NCBI RefSeq assembly: GCF_041529975.1 | Contig: NZ_CP168030.1 | Coordinates: 3,596,001-3,660,000, forward strand | DNA length: 64,000 bases | DNA from: Microbacterium maritypicum | GTDB lineage: Bacteria > Actinomycetota > Actinomycetes > Actinomycetales > Microbacteriaceae | Direction: 5' to 3' | In this document: one piece after another, positions 52,135 to 62,167 of the stretch | Layout: the number at the start of each line of letters is the position of its first letter | How positions within the stretch are numbered: position 1 is the first letter of the stretch | The notes under the pieces: generated by a model | The model's input: only the letters and a program-made list of their open reading frames with translations | Told to the model about the DNA's origin: nothing | Database searches by the model: none | Position numbers and translations under genes: made by a program

Positions 52135-53090
52135 ACGCCGGGGCGCGGCTCGCCATCTACGGGGCGGGGGTGGTGGTGGCGTTCGGCGCGGCATTCGGCC
52201 TCGCCCAGGTCGTCATCCCCCCGACCGTTGTCAGTGAGTGGACGAAAGGTACGGAGATGGAAGAGCACGGAGCACACGGCGCGGCCGCGACCACCGAGGA
52301 TGCGGCGAGCGCGACAGCGGACGCCCTCAAGGGGCTCTCGCTGAGCCTCGAAGGATACGCACTGTCTCCGGTCGCGGCACCGGCGGGGGCGGACGAGCCC
52401 GGCGAGCTGAGCTTCCAGATCCGCGACGCGCACGGCACCCCGGTCACGGAGTACACGACCGCGCACGACAAGGACCTGCACCTGATCGTGGTGCGCTCCG
52501 ACGGAAGTCAGTTCCGGCACGTGCACCCCACACTGGACGAGGCCACGGGCACCTGGTCGCTGCCGTGGGAGTGGGACGCCGCCGGCACCTACCGCGTCTT
52601 CGCCGACTTCACGCCGGCCGGCGCTGACGCACCGTCGCTCACCCTCACGCAGACCGTGCAGGTCGCCGGCGAGTTCACGCCCGTGACCCCCGCGCCGACG
52701 CAGGTCGCCGAGGTCGACGGATTCACCGTGTCGCTCGACGGGGCACTCGAAGCCGGATCGGCGAGCGACCTGACCTTCACCCTCACGAAGGACGGCACTC
52801 CCGTGACCGGCCTCGAACCGTATCTCGGCGCATTCGGCCACCTCGTCGCGCTGCGCGAGGGCGACCTCGCCTATTTGCACGTGCACGCCGCGGGTGACGA
52901 GCCGAAGGCGGGCGAGACCTCCGGTCCGGAGATCGCCTTCGCCGCCGAGGCCCCGACAGCGGGTCGCTACCTGCTGTACCTGGACTTCCAGGTCGACGGC
53001 ACGGTGCACACCGCCGAGTTCGTGCTCGATGCCGCCCCGGCAGGGGACGCACCGGCATCCGAGGACGATTCGCACGACGACGGCCACTGA
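52131..53090 (+). CDS. Membrane-anchored exported protein of the copper operon
   Basis: Protein of 319 residues. One N-terminal hydrophobic helix (about 7-29) is followed by a His/Ala-rich segment (MEEHGAHGAAATTED) and two beta-rich, immunoglobulin-like domains. The first has DLHLIVVRSDGSQFRHVHPT, the second GHLVALREGDLAYLHVHAAG, so each has an H-x-H site; the C-terminus is Asp/His-rich (EDDSHDDGH). The ATGA overlap with copZ and CsoR control suggest an extracellular copper-binding or periplasm-side copper-handling role, which is inference. Confidence 0.82.
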   Translation: MNAGARLAIYGAGVVVAFGAAFGLAQVVIPPTVVSEWTKGTEMEEHGAHGAAATTEDAASATADALKGLSLSLEGYALSPVAAPAGADEPGELSFQIRDAHGTPVTEYTTAHDKDLHLIVVRSDGSQFRHVHPTLDEATGTWSLPWEWDAAGTYRVFADFTPAGADAPSLTLTQTVQVAGEFTPVTPAPTQVAEVDGFTVSLDGALEAGSASDLTFTLTKDGTPVTGLEPYLGAFGHLVALREGDLAYLHVHAAGDEPKAGETSGPEIAFAAEAPTAGRYLLYLDFQVDGTVHTAEFVLDAAPAGDAPASEDDSHDDGH

Positions 53091-53162
53091 GCCGCGCACG
53101 GCGCCCGGCCGCCGGCCATCCGCCGCGGCCCCGAGCAACAGTCAGAGCAGAAAGAGAAGGAC

Positions 53163-55433
53163 ATGAGCACATCAGCACCCTCGAGTGCGGGGTCCGGCGT
53201 CGAGTTGGAGATCGGCGGGATGACCTGCGCCTCCTGCGCGATGCGGATCGAGAAGAAGCTCAACAAGCTCGAGGGCGTCGTCGCGACCGTGAACTACGCG
53301 ACCGAGAAGGCGAAGGTCACCGTTCCCGACGGCTACGATCCGGCACTGCTGATCGCCGAGGTGGAGAAGACCGGTTACTCGGCCGCGCTGCCCGCCCCGA
53401 AGGGCAAGCGCGCAGACACCGGGTCGACCGGTGACGCCGAGGGCGAGGATCCGGAGCTGCGCTCGCTGCGCAACCGGCTGATCGGGGCCGTCGTGCTGAC
53501 GGTGCCCGTGATCGCGATGGCGATGATCCCCGCGCTGCAGTTCATGTACTGGCAGTGGGCTTCGCTCGCCCTGGCCGCGCCCGTGATCATCTGGGCGGCC
53601 TGGCCGTTCCACAAGGCCGCGTGGACGAACCTCCGCCACGGCGCCGCAACGATGGACACCCTCATCTCGATGGGCACCTCGGCCGCGTTCCTGTGGTCGC
53701 TGTATGCGCTGTTCTTCGGAACCGCGGGCACGCCGGGCATGACGCACCCCTTCGAGTTCGCGCTGGCCCCCTCCGACGGCGCGGCCAACATCTACCTCGA
53801 GGTGGGTGCCGGGGTGACGATGTTCATCCTCGCCGGGCGCTACTTCGAGAAGCGCTCCAAGAAGCAGGCGGGTGCCGCCCTGCGCGCTCTCCTCGAACTC
53901 GGAGCGAAGGAGGTCGCCGTTCTGCGCGGCGGCGTCGAGACGAAGATCCCCGTCGAAGACCTGCAGGTCGGCGACGAGTTCATCGTGCGACCGGGCGAGA
54001 AGATCGCCACCGACGGCATCGTCGTCTCCGGGACGTCGGCCGTGGATGCATCCATGCTCACGGGCGAGGCCGTGCCCGTCGAAGTGGCCGAGGGCGATTC
54101 CGTCACCGGCGCCACGACGAACGTCGGCGGTCGGCTCGTGGTCCGCGCGACCCGGATCGGCTCCGACACGCAGCTGGCGCAGATGGCGCAGCTCGTCGAA
54201 GACGCGCAGACCGGGAAGGCCGAGGTGCAGCGGCTCGCCGACCGGATCTCCGGAGTGTTCGTGCCCATCGTGATCGTGATCGCGTTCGCGGCGCTCGGCG
54301 GCTGGCTCGGCGCCGGATTCCCGGTGACCGCGGCGTTCACGGCGGCCGTCGCCGTGCTCGTGATCGCCTGCCCCTGCGCTCTCGGTCTCGCCACCCCCAC
54401 CGCGCTGCTGGTCGGCACCGGTCGCGGCGCGCAGATGGGCGTGCTCATCAAGGGCCCGGAGGTCTTGGAATCCACCCGCAAGATCGACACCGTCGTGCTG
54501 GACAAGACCGGCACGGTCACGACCGGCCGGATGACCCTCGTCGACGTGTTCGTCGAGGACGGCACCGATCGTGCAGAGCTGCTCCGGCTCGCCGGTGCGT
54601 TGGAGGATGCCTCCGAGCACCCCATCGCGCAGGCCATCGCCAAGGGCGCGACCCAGGAGGTCGGCGCACTGCCGACACCCGAGGACTTCGCGAACATCGA
54701 GGGCAAGGGCGTGCAGGGCATCGTCGACGGCCACGCGGTGCTGGTCGGCCGTGACTCGCTCCTCGCCGAGTGGTCGCAGAAGCTGAGCCGCGAGCTCGCC
54801 TCGACGAAGGCGCGCGCCGAGGGCGAGGGCAAGACCGTCGTCGCGGTCGGCTGGGACGGGCAGGCACGAGGCATCCTCGTGGTGGCCGACACCGTCAAGC
54901 CCAGCAGCGCCGAGGCGATCCGTCGCTTCAAGGAAATCGGGTTGACCCCCATCCTGCTCACCGGCGACAACGAGGCGGTCGCCCGCCAGATCGCCGCCGA
55001 AGTGGGCATCGAAGAGGTCATCGCCGAGGTCCTCCCGAAGGACAAGGTCGACGTCGTCACCCGACTGCAGCGCGAGGGAAAGACGGTCGCGATGATCGGC
55101 GACGGCGTCAACGACGCCCCTGCCCTCGCTCAGGCCGACCTCGGCCTCGCGATGGGCACCGGAGCGGACGTCGCGATCGAAGCATCCGACATCACCCTGG
55201 TGCGCGGCGACCTGCGCAGCGCGGTCGATGCGATCCGACTGTCGCGCAAGACCCTCGGAACCATCAAGACCAACCTGTTCTGGGCCTTCGCCTACAACGT
55301 CGCGGCGATCCCCGTCGCGGCGCTCGGGATGCTGAACCCGATGCTCGCCGGTGCGGCGATGGCGCTCTCGAGCGTCTTCGTCGTCGGCAACAGCCTCCGC
55401 CTGCGCGGCTTCAAGAGCATCGCCAAGCCCTGA
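53163..55433 (+). CDS. copA: Copper-exporting P1B-type ATPase CopA
   Basis: P-type ATPase of 756 residues. N-terminal HMA domain with GMTCASC (Cys22, Cys25), eight membrane helices, the ion-path motif CPC at 403-405 ([14 protein letters not shown]), phosphorylation site DKTGT at 447, SEHPIAQAI, and hinge [20 protein letters not shown]. The CPC motif and HMA domain indicate Cu(I) export. AGAGAAGGA before ATG. Part of copZ-copA operon. Confidence 0.97.
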   Translation: MSTSAPSSAGSGVELEIGGMTCASCAMRIEKKLNKLEGVVATVNYATEKAKVTVPDGYDPALLIAEVEKTGYSAALPAPKGKRADTGSTGDAEGEDPELRSLRNRLIGAVVLTVPVIAMAMIPALQFMYWQWASLALAAPVIIWAAWPFHKAAWTNLRHGAATMDTLISMGTSAAFLWSLYALFFGTAGTPGMTHPFEFALAPSDGAANIYLEVGAGVTMFILAGRYFEKRSKKQAGAALRALLELGAKEVAVLRGGVETKIPVEDLQVGDEFIVRPGEKIATDGIVVSGTSAVDASMLTGEAVPVEVAEGDSVTGATTNVGGRLVVRATRIGSDTQLAQMAQLVEDAQTGKAEVQRLADRISGVFVPIVIVIAFAALGGWLGAGFPVTAAFTAAVAVLVIACPCALGLATPTALLVGTGRGAQMGVLIKGPEVLESTRKIDTVVLDKTGTVTTGRMTLVDVFVEDGTDRAELLRLAGALEDASEHPIAQAIAKGATQEVGALPTPEDFANIEGKGVQGIVDGHAVLVGRDSLLAEWSQKLSRELASTKARAEGEGKTVVAVGWDGQARGILVVADTVKPSSAEAIRRFKEIGLTPILLTGDNEAVARQIAAEVGIEEVIAEVLPKDKVDVVTRLQREGKTVAMIGDGVNDAPALAQADLGLAMGTGADVAIEASDITLVRGDLRSAVDAIRLSRKTLGTIKTNLFWAFAYNVAAIPVAALGMLNPMLAGAAMALSSVFVVGNSLRLRGFKSIAKP

Positions 55434-55486
55434 CGCCCCTTCCGCCACCACCGCCCCCACCGAAGAATGAGAGAGGAATCACCCGC

Positions 55487-55762
55487 ATGACGAACGACAC
55501 CGAGGCACCCGCCAGCTGTTGCAGCATCAGTGCCCCGAACCCCGCCGCGGCAGGAAACGGACGCGCAAACCTGCTGGCCGGCGGTGCGAGTGACGATCTG
55601 ACGACCTGCCCGGTCATGGTCGGCAACCCGGTCAGCAAGAAGGCCGCAGAGGCGGCGGGCCTCTTCCGCGATCACGAGGGCGAGCGGTACTACTTCTGCT
55701 GCGCCGGATGCGGGCCGGCCTTCGACTCCGACCCCGCCAAGTACGCCGCCAACATGGCCTGA
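55487..55762 (+). CDS. YHS-domain metal-binding protein
   Basis: Protein of 91 residues. TTCPVMVGNPVSKKAAEAAG and RYYFCCAGCGPAFDSDPAKY form a YHS/TRASH-like domain with clustered cysteines; an N-terminal SCCS pair adds more thiols. Such small proteins accompany copper ATPases and probably bind Cu(I). GAGAGGA precedes the ATG; it lies between the two ATPase genes. Confidence 0.87.
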   Translation: MTNDTEAPASCCSISAPNPAAAGNGRANLLAGGASDDLTTCPVMVGNPVSKKAAEAAGLFRDHEGERYYFCCAGCGPAFDSDPAKYAANMA

Positions 55763-55776
55763 GAGAGGATGACCCC

Positions 55777-57915
55777 ATGACCGATCCGCATGCGCACCAC
55801 CACTCGCCCGCGCACTCGATGGATGCCCCGGAGGCTGCGCACGAGAACCATGGCAGCCACGAGAGCCATGGCGATCACGAGGGGCACGAGAACCACGGCG
55901 GTCATGGGGGTCACTCAGGTCACGGCGGGCACGCAGGTCACGGCGACCATGTCGGTCAGTTCCGACGCCTGTTCTGGATCAACCTGGTCATCGCGGTTCC
56001 CGTGGTGGCGTTCTCGCCGATGTTCGCGATGATCTTCGGCTACGAGGTCCCCGGGTGGGCGCGGTTCATCGCGCCGGTGCTGGGCACGGTCATGTACGTC
56101 TGGGGCGGCTGGCCCTTCCTCACCGGCGCCGTCAGCGAACTCAAGTCGCGCAAGCCGGGCATGATGCTCCTCATCGGCCTCGCCATCACGGTGGCGTTCC
56201 TCGCCTCGTGGGGTGCGACACTGGGGCTCCTCCATCACGAGCTCGAGTTCTGGTGGGAGCTCGCACTCCTCATCGTCATCATGCTGCTCGGCCACTGGAT
56301 CGAGATGCGGTCGCTCGCGCAGACCACGTCGGCACTCGACTCGCTCGCCGCCCTGCTGCCGGACGAGGCCGAGCGCGTCGAGGGCGATACCGTCGTCACC
56401 GTCTCGCCCGCGGATCTCGTCGTCGGAGATGTCGTGGTCGTCCGTCCCGGCGGAAGCATCCCTGCGGACGGCCGCATCATCGACGGCACCGCGGCGATGG
56501 ACGAGTCCATGGTCACCGGCGAATCCCGACCGGTCACCCGGGCCACAGGAGACACCGTCACCGCGGGAACCGTCGCCACCGACTCGGGCCTGCGCGTCGA
56601 GATCACGGCCACCGGCGACGACACCGCCCTGGCCGGCATCCAGCGACTGGTCACCGAGGCGCAGAACTCCTCCTCGCGCGCCCAGCGCATCGCCGACCGC
56701 GCCGCCGCGCTGCTGTTCTGGTTCGCGCTGCTCTCGGCCGCCCTCACCGCCGTCATCTGGACCCTGGTCGGGAACCCGGATGCCGCCGTGGTGCGCAGCA
56801 TCACCGTCCTCGTCATCGCCTGCCCGCACGCACTGGGCCTCGCGATCCCGCTGGTCGTGTCGATCGCGACCGAGCGCGCGGCCCGCGGAGGCGTCCTGAT
56901 CAAGGACCGCCTCGCGCTGGAGAGCATGCGCACGGTCGATGCCGTGCTCTTCGACAAGACCGGCACGCTCACCAAGGGAGCACCCACGGTGACGGCCGTC
57001 GAGCCGACCGGCGACATCGACGCCGACCGGCTGCTGCTCCTCGCCGCATCCGCCGAGGCCGACAGCGAGCATCCTCTCGCCCGCGCCATCGTGCGCGCCG
57101 CCCAGGAGACGGGCATGACTCTCGCGAAGGCATCCGGCTTCACCTCGTCACCCGCGGTCGGCGTGACGGCGACGGTCGACGGCCGGGAGGTGCGCGTCGG
57201 CGGCCCGAAGCTCCTCGACGAGGTCGGCGGGCAGGAGATCGCGGCCGCGGATCAGTGGCGCGGCGAGGGCGCCATCATCCTGCACGTCGTGGTCGACGGA
57301 CAGGTCGTGGGCGGACTGAAGCTCGCCGACGAGGTGCGGCCGGAATCGCAGCAGGCCGTGGACGCCCTGCACAAGCTCGGCGTCGAGGTGGTCATGATCA
57401 CCGGCGACGCCCAGGCCGTCGCCGAGTCGGTCGCCGCCGAGCTCGGCATCGACCGGGTCTTCGCCGATGTGCGACCGGAGGACAAGTCGAGGAAGGTCGC
57501 CGAGCTGCAGGCCGAGGGCAAGAAGGTCGCGATGGTCGGCGACGGCGTCAACGACGCTCCCGCCCTCGCCCAGGCCGACGTGGGCATCGCGATCGGCGCG
57601 GGGACGGATGTCGCCATCGCCTCGGCCGGCGTGATCCTCGCGAGCTCCGACCCACGGTCGGTGGTCTCCGTGATCGAGCTGTCCCGAGCCGCGTACCGCA
57701 AGATGAAGCAGAACCTGTGGTGGGCGGCCGGTTACAACCTGCTCTCGGTTCCGCTCGCCGCCGGCGTCTTGGCGCCCATCGGATTCGTCCTGCCCATGTC
57801 GGTCGGGGCTATCCTGATGTCCCTGTCGACCGTCGTCGTGGCGCTGAACGCCCAGCTGCTGCGACGCATCGACATCACCCCCGAAGCGAGCACGCGCGCC
57901 GTCCTCGGCCGCTGA
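55777..57915 (+). CDS. copB: CopB-type P1B ATPase with His-rich N-terminus
   Basis: P-type ATPase of 712 residues. Residues 5-60 are a His/Gly/Glu metal-binding stretch (HGGHGGHSGHGGHAGHGDH) in place of an HMA domain. The ion-path motif is CPH at 349-351 (VIACPHALGLAIPLV), phosphorylation site DKTGT at 393, and [23 protein letters not shown]-type ATPases export Cu(II)/Cu(I) or silver. It complements CopA and follows the YHS gene by 14 bases. Confidence 0.95.
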   Translation: MTDPHAHHHSPAHSMDAPEAAHENHGSHESHGDHEGHENHGGHGGHSGHGGHAGHGDHVGQFRRLFWINLVIAVPVVAFSPMFAMIFGYEVPGWARFIAPVLGTVMYVWGGWPFLTGAVSELKSRKPGMMLLIGLAITVAFLASWGATLGLLHHELEFWWELALLIVIMLLGHWIEMRSLAQTTSALDSLAALLPDEAERVEGDTVVTVSPADLVVGDVVVVRPGGSIPADGRIIDGTAAMDESMVTGESRPVTRATGDTVTAGTVATDSGLRVEITATGDDTALAGIQRLVTEAQNSSSRAQRIADRAAALLFWFALLSAALTAVIWTLVGNPDAAVVRSITVLVIACPHALGLAIPLVVSIATERAARGGVLIKDRLALESMRTVDAVLFDKTGTLTKGAPTVTAVEPTGDIDADRLLLLAASAEADSEHPLARAIVRAAQETGMTLAKASGFTSSPAVGVTATVDGREVRVGGPKLLDEVGGQEIAAADQWRGEGAIILHVVVDGQVVGGLKLADEVRPESQQAVDALHKLGVEVVMITGDAQAVAESVAAELGIDRVFADVRPEDKSRKVAELQAEGKKVAMVGDGVNDAPALAQADVGIAIGAGTDVAIASAGVILASSDPRSVVSVIELSRAAYRKMKQNLWWAAGYNLLSVPLAAGVLAPIGFVLPMSVGAILMSLSTVVVALNAQLLRRIDITPEASTRAVLGR

Positions 57916-57944
57916 AACCCGATCATGCGACGAAGGAAGCAGAG

Positions 57945-58256
57945 ATGACCCCCGAAGCGACGGCTGACGAACACGCCCACGGCTACATCACCGACAAGAC
58001 CAAGTACCTGAACCGGATGCGCCGCATCGAGGGCCAGGCCCGCGGGATCACGAAGATGGTCGACGACGAGAAGTACTGCATCGACATCCTCACCCAGATC
58101 AGCGCGCTCACGAGCGCACTGCAGGCGGTGGCCGTCGGCCTTCTCGACGACCACCTCAAGCACTGCGTCGTGGACGCCGCTCGCATGGGCGGCGACGACG
58201 CCGACGCGAAGATCAAGGAAGCGTCGGACGCGATCGCGCGGCTCGTGCGGTCCTGA
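57945..58256 (+). CDS. csoR: Copper-sensing repressor CsoR
   Basis: Helical repressor of 103 residues. The Cu(I) ligands Cys45, His70 and Cys74 have exactly the family spacing (C-x24-H-x3-C), within YCIDILTQI and HLKHC; basic residues in LNRMRRIEGQARGI contact DNA. GAAGGAAG precedes its ATG. Copper binding releases it from TACCC-N5-GGGTA sites, three of which occur at 50277-50291 and 51853-51898. Confidence 0.96.
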   Translation: MTPEATADEHAHGYITDKTKYLNRMRRIEGQARGITKMVDDEKYCIDILTQISALTSALQAVAVGLLDDHLKHCVVDAARMGGDDADAKIKEASDAIARLVRS

Positions 58257-58283
58257 GCCGGACGGGGCGACGCCGCCGGCCCG

Positions 58284-58314
58284 CGTCGGCGCCGCGGAAC
58301 CGCCGGCGCCGACG
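58284..58314. terminator. Terminator after csoR
   Basis: CGTCGGCGCCG (58284-58294) pairs with CGGCGCCGACG (58304-58314) and the stem extends with CGG/CCG across a bulge. It separates convergent transcripts. Confidence 0.7.
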
Positions 58315-58326
58315 GGGACCCGGGGA

Positions 58327-60300
58327 TCAGACCGCCGGCACGACCTTCAAGTCGACGGCGAGCGAGTTCGCGAAGCTGATCGTGAGGATCCGGTGCGTTC
58401 GGTTCCCGAGGTAAGACCGATCCATGGGCGCGTACTTCGCTTCGCGGTCCACACCCCAGTCGATGATGAACCTCATGCCGCCTCGAGTGACCGTGATCCC
58501 TCGGGTGACCGTGATGGTCTCCTGTCCGTACGGCGCCGGCGTGCCGTTGGCGAAGACCACCTGATCGTCGGTGCCGATGATGAGCGGGATGCGCTCGCGT
58601 GACGCTCCCGGCGTCATCAGCGCACGCCTGATCCCATCCGGGCGATGGGTCACATCCGTGGTGACGGCGCCGTCCGCGGTCACGTACCTGGTGGTGAAGG
58701 TACCCGTGTATCCGGTCAGGGCATCCGCCGGGATCACAGTGCCCGATGCGCTGGACCCGGCATGATGCGTCGCCGTCACCGGACCCCGCGATGAAGCCGT
58801 CCCGACCGTGTCGGCGACGGTCGTCCAGTCATCCGGACCCGTGCTGTTCACGGTGAGGGCGAGCATCCCCGCGACGGGGTGCCAGAACGCGTTCGTCCCC
58901 ATCCGCTGGAGCGAGTTCTGCCGCACGCCGTAGAGGCCGGCGGTGTAGTAGCCGGGGCGGCGGACGAACACATACTGCTGATCGAGGGTGCCTTTGCGCA
59001 GCTCGGTGAATGTGCTCTCGGCCCGATACCGCAGCGCGGCGACCTGGGCATCGCGCTGCGCCGCGGGCACCCCGATCGGCGCCTGCGGGACATGCATGTG
59101 CAGCCGTGGCGACGAATCCTGCTTCTGTCTCGGGGCCACGGGTGCCGCCGAGGAGCTCCACGCGTTTCGCGCCTGCGTCTTCTCCTCCGCGCTCGCGTAG
59201 AAGGCACGCAGCGCGGGCACGTGCGGCAGCAGCGTCCGCGCGAGGGCGCTGCGATCCAGATCGTCCACGGGGGTGGTGACGAACGTCGCGACGATGTTGC
59301 GCGCACTCGTCCCGGAGAGGATGAAGCCTTCGTTCCGCCCGGGTTCCATGACGACGACGTACCCCCACCACGCGGCGAACCGCTCCGCCAGCTGGATGAT
59401 CGACGGGTCAGGCAGCCTCTTGTAGAGGGCGCCGAGATCGGGCAGCATCACGTCGAAGTTGTATCCGGCATCCGGCGCGACGGGTTCGTGGAAGAACCCG
59501 GCCGGAGCCTGGCCGTCCTTCAGGATGATCTGCAGCCGGTTCGGAACGGAGGCGCTCACCGCGGGCTCGCCGAGGATGTGCGCCGCCTCGACCACTCCGG
59601 AGAGGCCGGCGACCACCTGATTGGCGAACTGCACCGGTCGATTCCAATGCGGACGCGAGGTGTCCACGAGCCAGGCCGAGCTCTTGCGGATGGCGTCACG
59701 GATCTGCAGACGGCGGTCGTGGAGCTCGCCCGCGGCGCGAAGGTCCCGGAGGACCGCGGCGAGCGCCACGGTTCCGAATCCGGTCGGCGACAGGTGATGC
59801 TCGGTCGGGGAGTACTCCGGGTACGAGCCGTCGGCGTGCTGCAGCGAGAGGTAGTGGCTGAGCGCCGCGTCGAGCCGTCCGAGGAGAGCGGGGTCACGGT
59901 AGTACGGGTTCCACGGGCGGTCGTTGGCGTAGAACCATGAGAGCGTCGCGACATGCTCCATGATGCGGGTGTTGTAGGGCTGGTTCGGAGTGCGCCACCA
60001 GCCGTCCTCCATCCATCCGTAGTTCGGCGCGACGTCCCGGACACTGTTGGCGAGAGGTGCGACGATCATCAGGTAGGCGGCCAGCACCTGCTCGTTCGGG
60101 GCGAACTGGGAGCGCACCGGCTGCCCGGCGGGGAGCGGCGCGACGAGCGGCAACACCGTGCCGGCCGATGTCGCCAGCGCAGGCGACGCCCCCGCGTTCC
60201 CTATGGCGAGCAGCGCCGCGGCGGCGCTCGCACCGACCAGGAAGTTCCTTCGGCTGAGCGCCGGCAGCATCTGCGGGCGGGTCTCATCCTCATGCATCAT
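58327..60300 (-). CDS. Tat-exported protein, possible glycan-degrading enzyme
   Basis: Protein of 657 residues. SRRNFLVGASAAAALLAIGN (16 onward) is a canonical Tat signal with cleavage near ALATSA. The N-terminal 350 residues look alpha-helical with repeated aromatic motifs (NYGWMEDGWWRTPNQPYNTR; SWFYANDRPWNPYYRDPALL; LQHADGSYPEYSPTEHHLSP), as in (alpha/alpha)-barrel polysaccharide lyases and glycosidases; the rest is beta-rich. I cannot name a family. It closes a carbohydrate ABC importer operon, which supports extracellular breakdown of that importer's glycan. Confidence 0.78.
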   Translation of the reverse strand: MMHEDETRPQMLPALSRRNFLVGASAAAALLAIGNAGASPALATSAGTVLPLVAPLPAGQPVRSQFAPNEQVLAAYLMIVAPLANSVRDVAPNYGWMEDGWWRTPNQPYNTRIMEHVATLSWFYANDRPWNPYYRDPALLGRLDAALSHYLSLQHADGSYPEYSPTEHHLSPTGFGTVALAAVLRDLRAAGELHDRRLQIRDAIRKSSAWLVDTSRPHWNRPVQFANQVVAGLSGVVEAAHILGEPAVSASVPNRLQIILKDGQAPAGFFHEPVAPDAGYNFDVMLPDLGALYKRLPDPSIIQLAERFAAWWGYVVVMEPGRNEGFILSGTSARNIVATFVTTPVDDLDRSALARTLLPHVPALRAFYASAEEKTQARNAWSSSAAPVAPRQKQDSSPRLHMHVPQAPIGVPAAQRDAQVAALRYRAESTFTELRKGTLDQQYVFVRRPGYYTAGLYGVRQNSLQRMGTNAFWHPVAGMLALTVNSTGPDDWTTVADTVGTASSRGPVTATHHAGSSASGTVIPADALTGYTGTFTTRYVTADGAVTTDVTHRPDGIRRALMTPGASRERIPLIIGTDDQVVFANGTPAPYGQETITVTRGITVTRGGMRFIIDWGVDREAKYAPMDRSYLGNRTHRILTISFANSLAVDLKVVPAV

Positions 60301-60380
60301 CTCGACTCCTTCGTCTCTGACCGGGGCATGGTGAGTGGCGACGACGCCCGGTCCGCGTCGTCGCTGTGGGGGAAGTCAGC

Positions 60381-61244
60381 TCATCCCTTGAGCCCCGTCT
60401 GGGCGAGGCCCTGAACGAACTGCTTCTGCGCGATGAGGAACACCACGAGGATCGGGACGACCGTGAGAGACGCTGCGCCGAGCTGCGTGTTCCACATCTG
60501 CTCGCCGTAGAAGTCCTGATAGCGGGTGATCGCGAGTCCGAGGGTGAACTTCTCGGGTGTGCGCAGGAAGATGAGCGCCTCGAAGTACATGTTGAACGAG
60601 CGCAGGAACGCCATGATCCCGACGGCCGCGATCGCCGGCGTCGCCAACGGGAGGGCGATGCGGAAGAACACCCCGGCCCGTGTGACGCCGTCCAGCCGGG
60701 CCGCTTCCTCGTAGTCCTTGGGGAAGCTGAGGAAGTGCTGCCGGAAGATGAACACGGAGACGACCGCGGTCGGCCCGAAGATCGGGAGGATGATGAGCGG
60801 CCAGTGGGTGTCGTTGAGCCCCATGGCGTTCACCGCCGTGAAGATCGGGATGATCGTCACCTCGGTCGGCACCATCATCGCCGCGAGCAGCAGGGTGAAG
60901 GCCGCGTTGCGCAGCGGGAACCGGATCCGCGCGAAGGCGTAGCCGGCCATCGCCGAGAGCAGGATCGACGACACGGTGACGATCGCCGCGATGTACATCG
61001 AGTTCCCGTACTGCTGCAGGAACGGCTGGGCGGTGAACACCTGCACGAAGCCGTCGAGGGTCCACTCCCTGGGCAGCAGCGTCGGCGGCTGGAGGAAGAT
61101 CTCGTTCGCGGGCTTGAAGGACGAGAAGAACATCCACAGGGTCGGATACAGGAACGGCACCGACACCACGACGAGCAGGACGTAGAGCACGACGGTGTTG
61201 ATCCTGGAGCGGCTGCGGGCCGCCTTCGACGTCTCAGACCTCAT
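60381..61244 (-). CDS. Carbohydrate ABC transporter permease (MalG type)
   Basis: Permease of 287 residues with six helices. EAA loop DYEEAARLDGVTRAGVFFRI followed by LPLATP; N-terminal helix NTVVLYVLLVVVSVPFLYPT. Its ATG lies within the end of the MalF-type gene (11-base overlap), showing coupling. Third gene of the importer operon; no ATPase nearby. Confidence 0.93.
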   Translation of the reverse strand: MRSETSKAARSRSRINTVVLYVLLVVVSVPFLYPTLWMFFSSFKPANEIFLQPPTLLPREWTLDGFVQVFTAQPFLQQYGNSMYIAAIVTVSSILLSAMAGYAFARIRFPLRNAAFTLLLAAMMVPTEVTIIPIFTAVNAMGLNDTHWPLIILPIFGPTAVVSVFIFRQHFLSFPKDYEEAARLDGVTRAGVFFRIALPLATPAIAAVGIMAFLRSFNMYFEALIFLRTPEKFTLGLAITRYQDFYGEQMWNTQLGAASLTVVPILVVFLIAQKQFVQGLAQTGLKG

Positions 61245-62163
61245 CGTGCACCCACTTGCGTCGCGTGGTCCACTGCAGCATCGTCAGGGCCAGGATGATG
61301 GCGAACAGAACGACACCGATCGCGCTGGCGTAGCCGAACTGCTGGCTGACGAAAGCGGTGCGGTAGAGGAGGAACGGCAGGACGTTGGTCGAATCCCCCG
61401 GACCACCTCCGGTGAGCAGCTGCACGGGTGCGAAGACTTCGAGTGAGCCGATCGTGGTGAGGATGCCGGTGAGCAGGATCGTCGGAGCGATCATCGGCAC
61501 GGTGATGGCCCAGAACGACCGCCACGGCGTCGCACCGTCGAGCTGGGCGGCCTCCCGGATCTCCTCGGGCACGCTCTGCAGCGCGGCGAGGAAGAGCACC
61601 ATGTTCATGCCGACGCCCTTGAAGACCTGCACCACGACGAGCGAGATCAGGGAGGTGGAGGGATCTGCCAGCCAATTGGGGCCGTCGATCCCGAGCATCC
61701 GCAGCGCTCCGTTGATGCCGCCATCCGGGGCGAGGAGGAACCCCCAGGTCACCGACCAGGCGACGACCGACACCACGACGGGCGAGAAGAAGATCGTGCG
61801 GAATCCGGTGATGCCCTTCATCCGCCGATTGAGGAGCACGGCGAGGCTGATGGCGATCACGAGGTTCAGGATGAGGACGCCGGCACTGAACAGCAGGCTC
61901 GCGACGACAGAGGCGGAGAAGGTCGGGTCCGCGAAGAGACGCGAGTAGTTGTCGAGCCCGATGAACTCCATGCCGCCGGTGAGCGGACGCCATTCGTTGA
62001 AGCTGTACCAGATGACGAAGAGGAAGGGGACGACACCGAGGACGATGACGCCGAGGACCTGGGGCGCGACGAAGGCCACGCCGAGCCAGCGATCCCCGTC
62101 AGGACGGGGACGCCGGCTCGGCAGGGCTCTTCGATCGTTCGCCGCGACGGTGCGTGCGGTCAC
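61234..62163 (-). CDS. Carbohydrate ABC transporter permease (MalF type)
   Basis: Permease of 309 residues. GTG start at 62163, 4 bases after the binding-protein stop, which shows tight coupling; a frame extending further upstream is arginine/serine-rich and not real. EAA loop EEIREAAQLDGATPWRSFWA; helices include LGVAFVAPQVLGVIVLGVVP. Forms the channel with the MalG-type protein. Confidence 0.93.
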   Translation of the reverse strand: MTARTVAANDRRALPSRRPRPDGDRWLGVAFVAPQVLGVIVLGVVPFLFVIWYSFNEWRPLTGGMEFIGLDNYSRLFADPTFSASVVASLLFSAGVLILNLVIAISLAVLLNRRMKGITGFRTIFFSPVVVSVVAWSVTWGFLLAPDGGINGALRMLGIDGPNWLADPSTSLISLVVVQVFKGVGMNMVLFLAALQSVPEEIREAAQLDGATPWRSFWAITVPMIAPTILLTGILTTIGSLEVFAPVQLLTGGGPGDSTNVLPFLLYRTAFVSQQFGYASAIGVVLFAIILALTMLQWTTRRKWVHDEV

Positions 62164-62167
62164 GCGG

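Noticed and set aside
53172..55460. Open frame of 762 codons antisense to copA
   Set aside because: High-GC coding DNA leaves long antisense frames open. The translation is Arg/Asp/His/Gly-rich with no domain motifs, while the plus strand encodes an unmistakable P-type ATPase.
55790..55960. His-rich start of CopB as a separate small metal-binding protein
   Set aside because: It is continuous in frame with the ATPase and such extensions are usual in CopB proteins.
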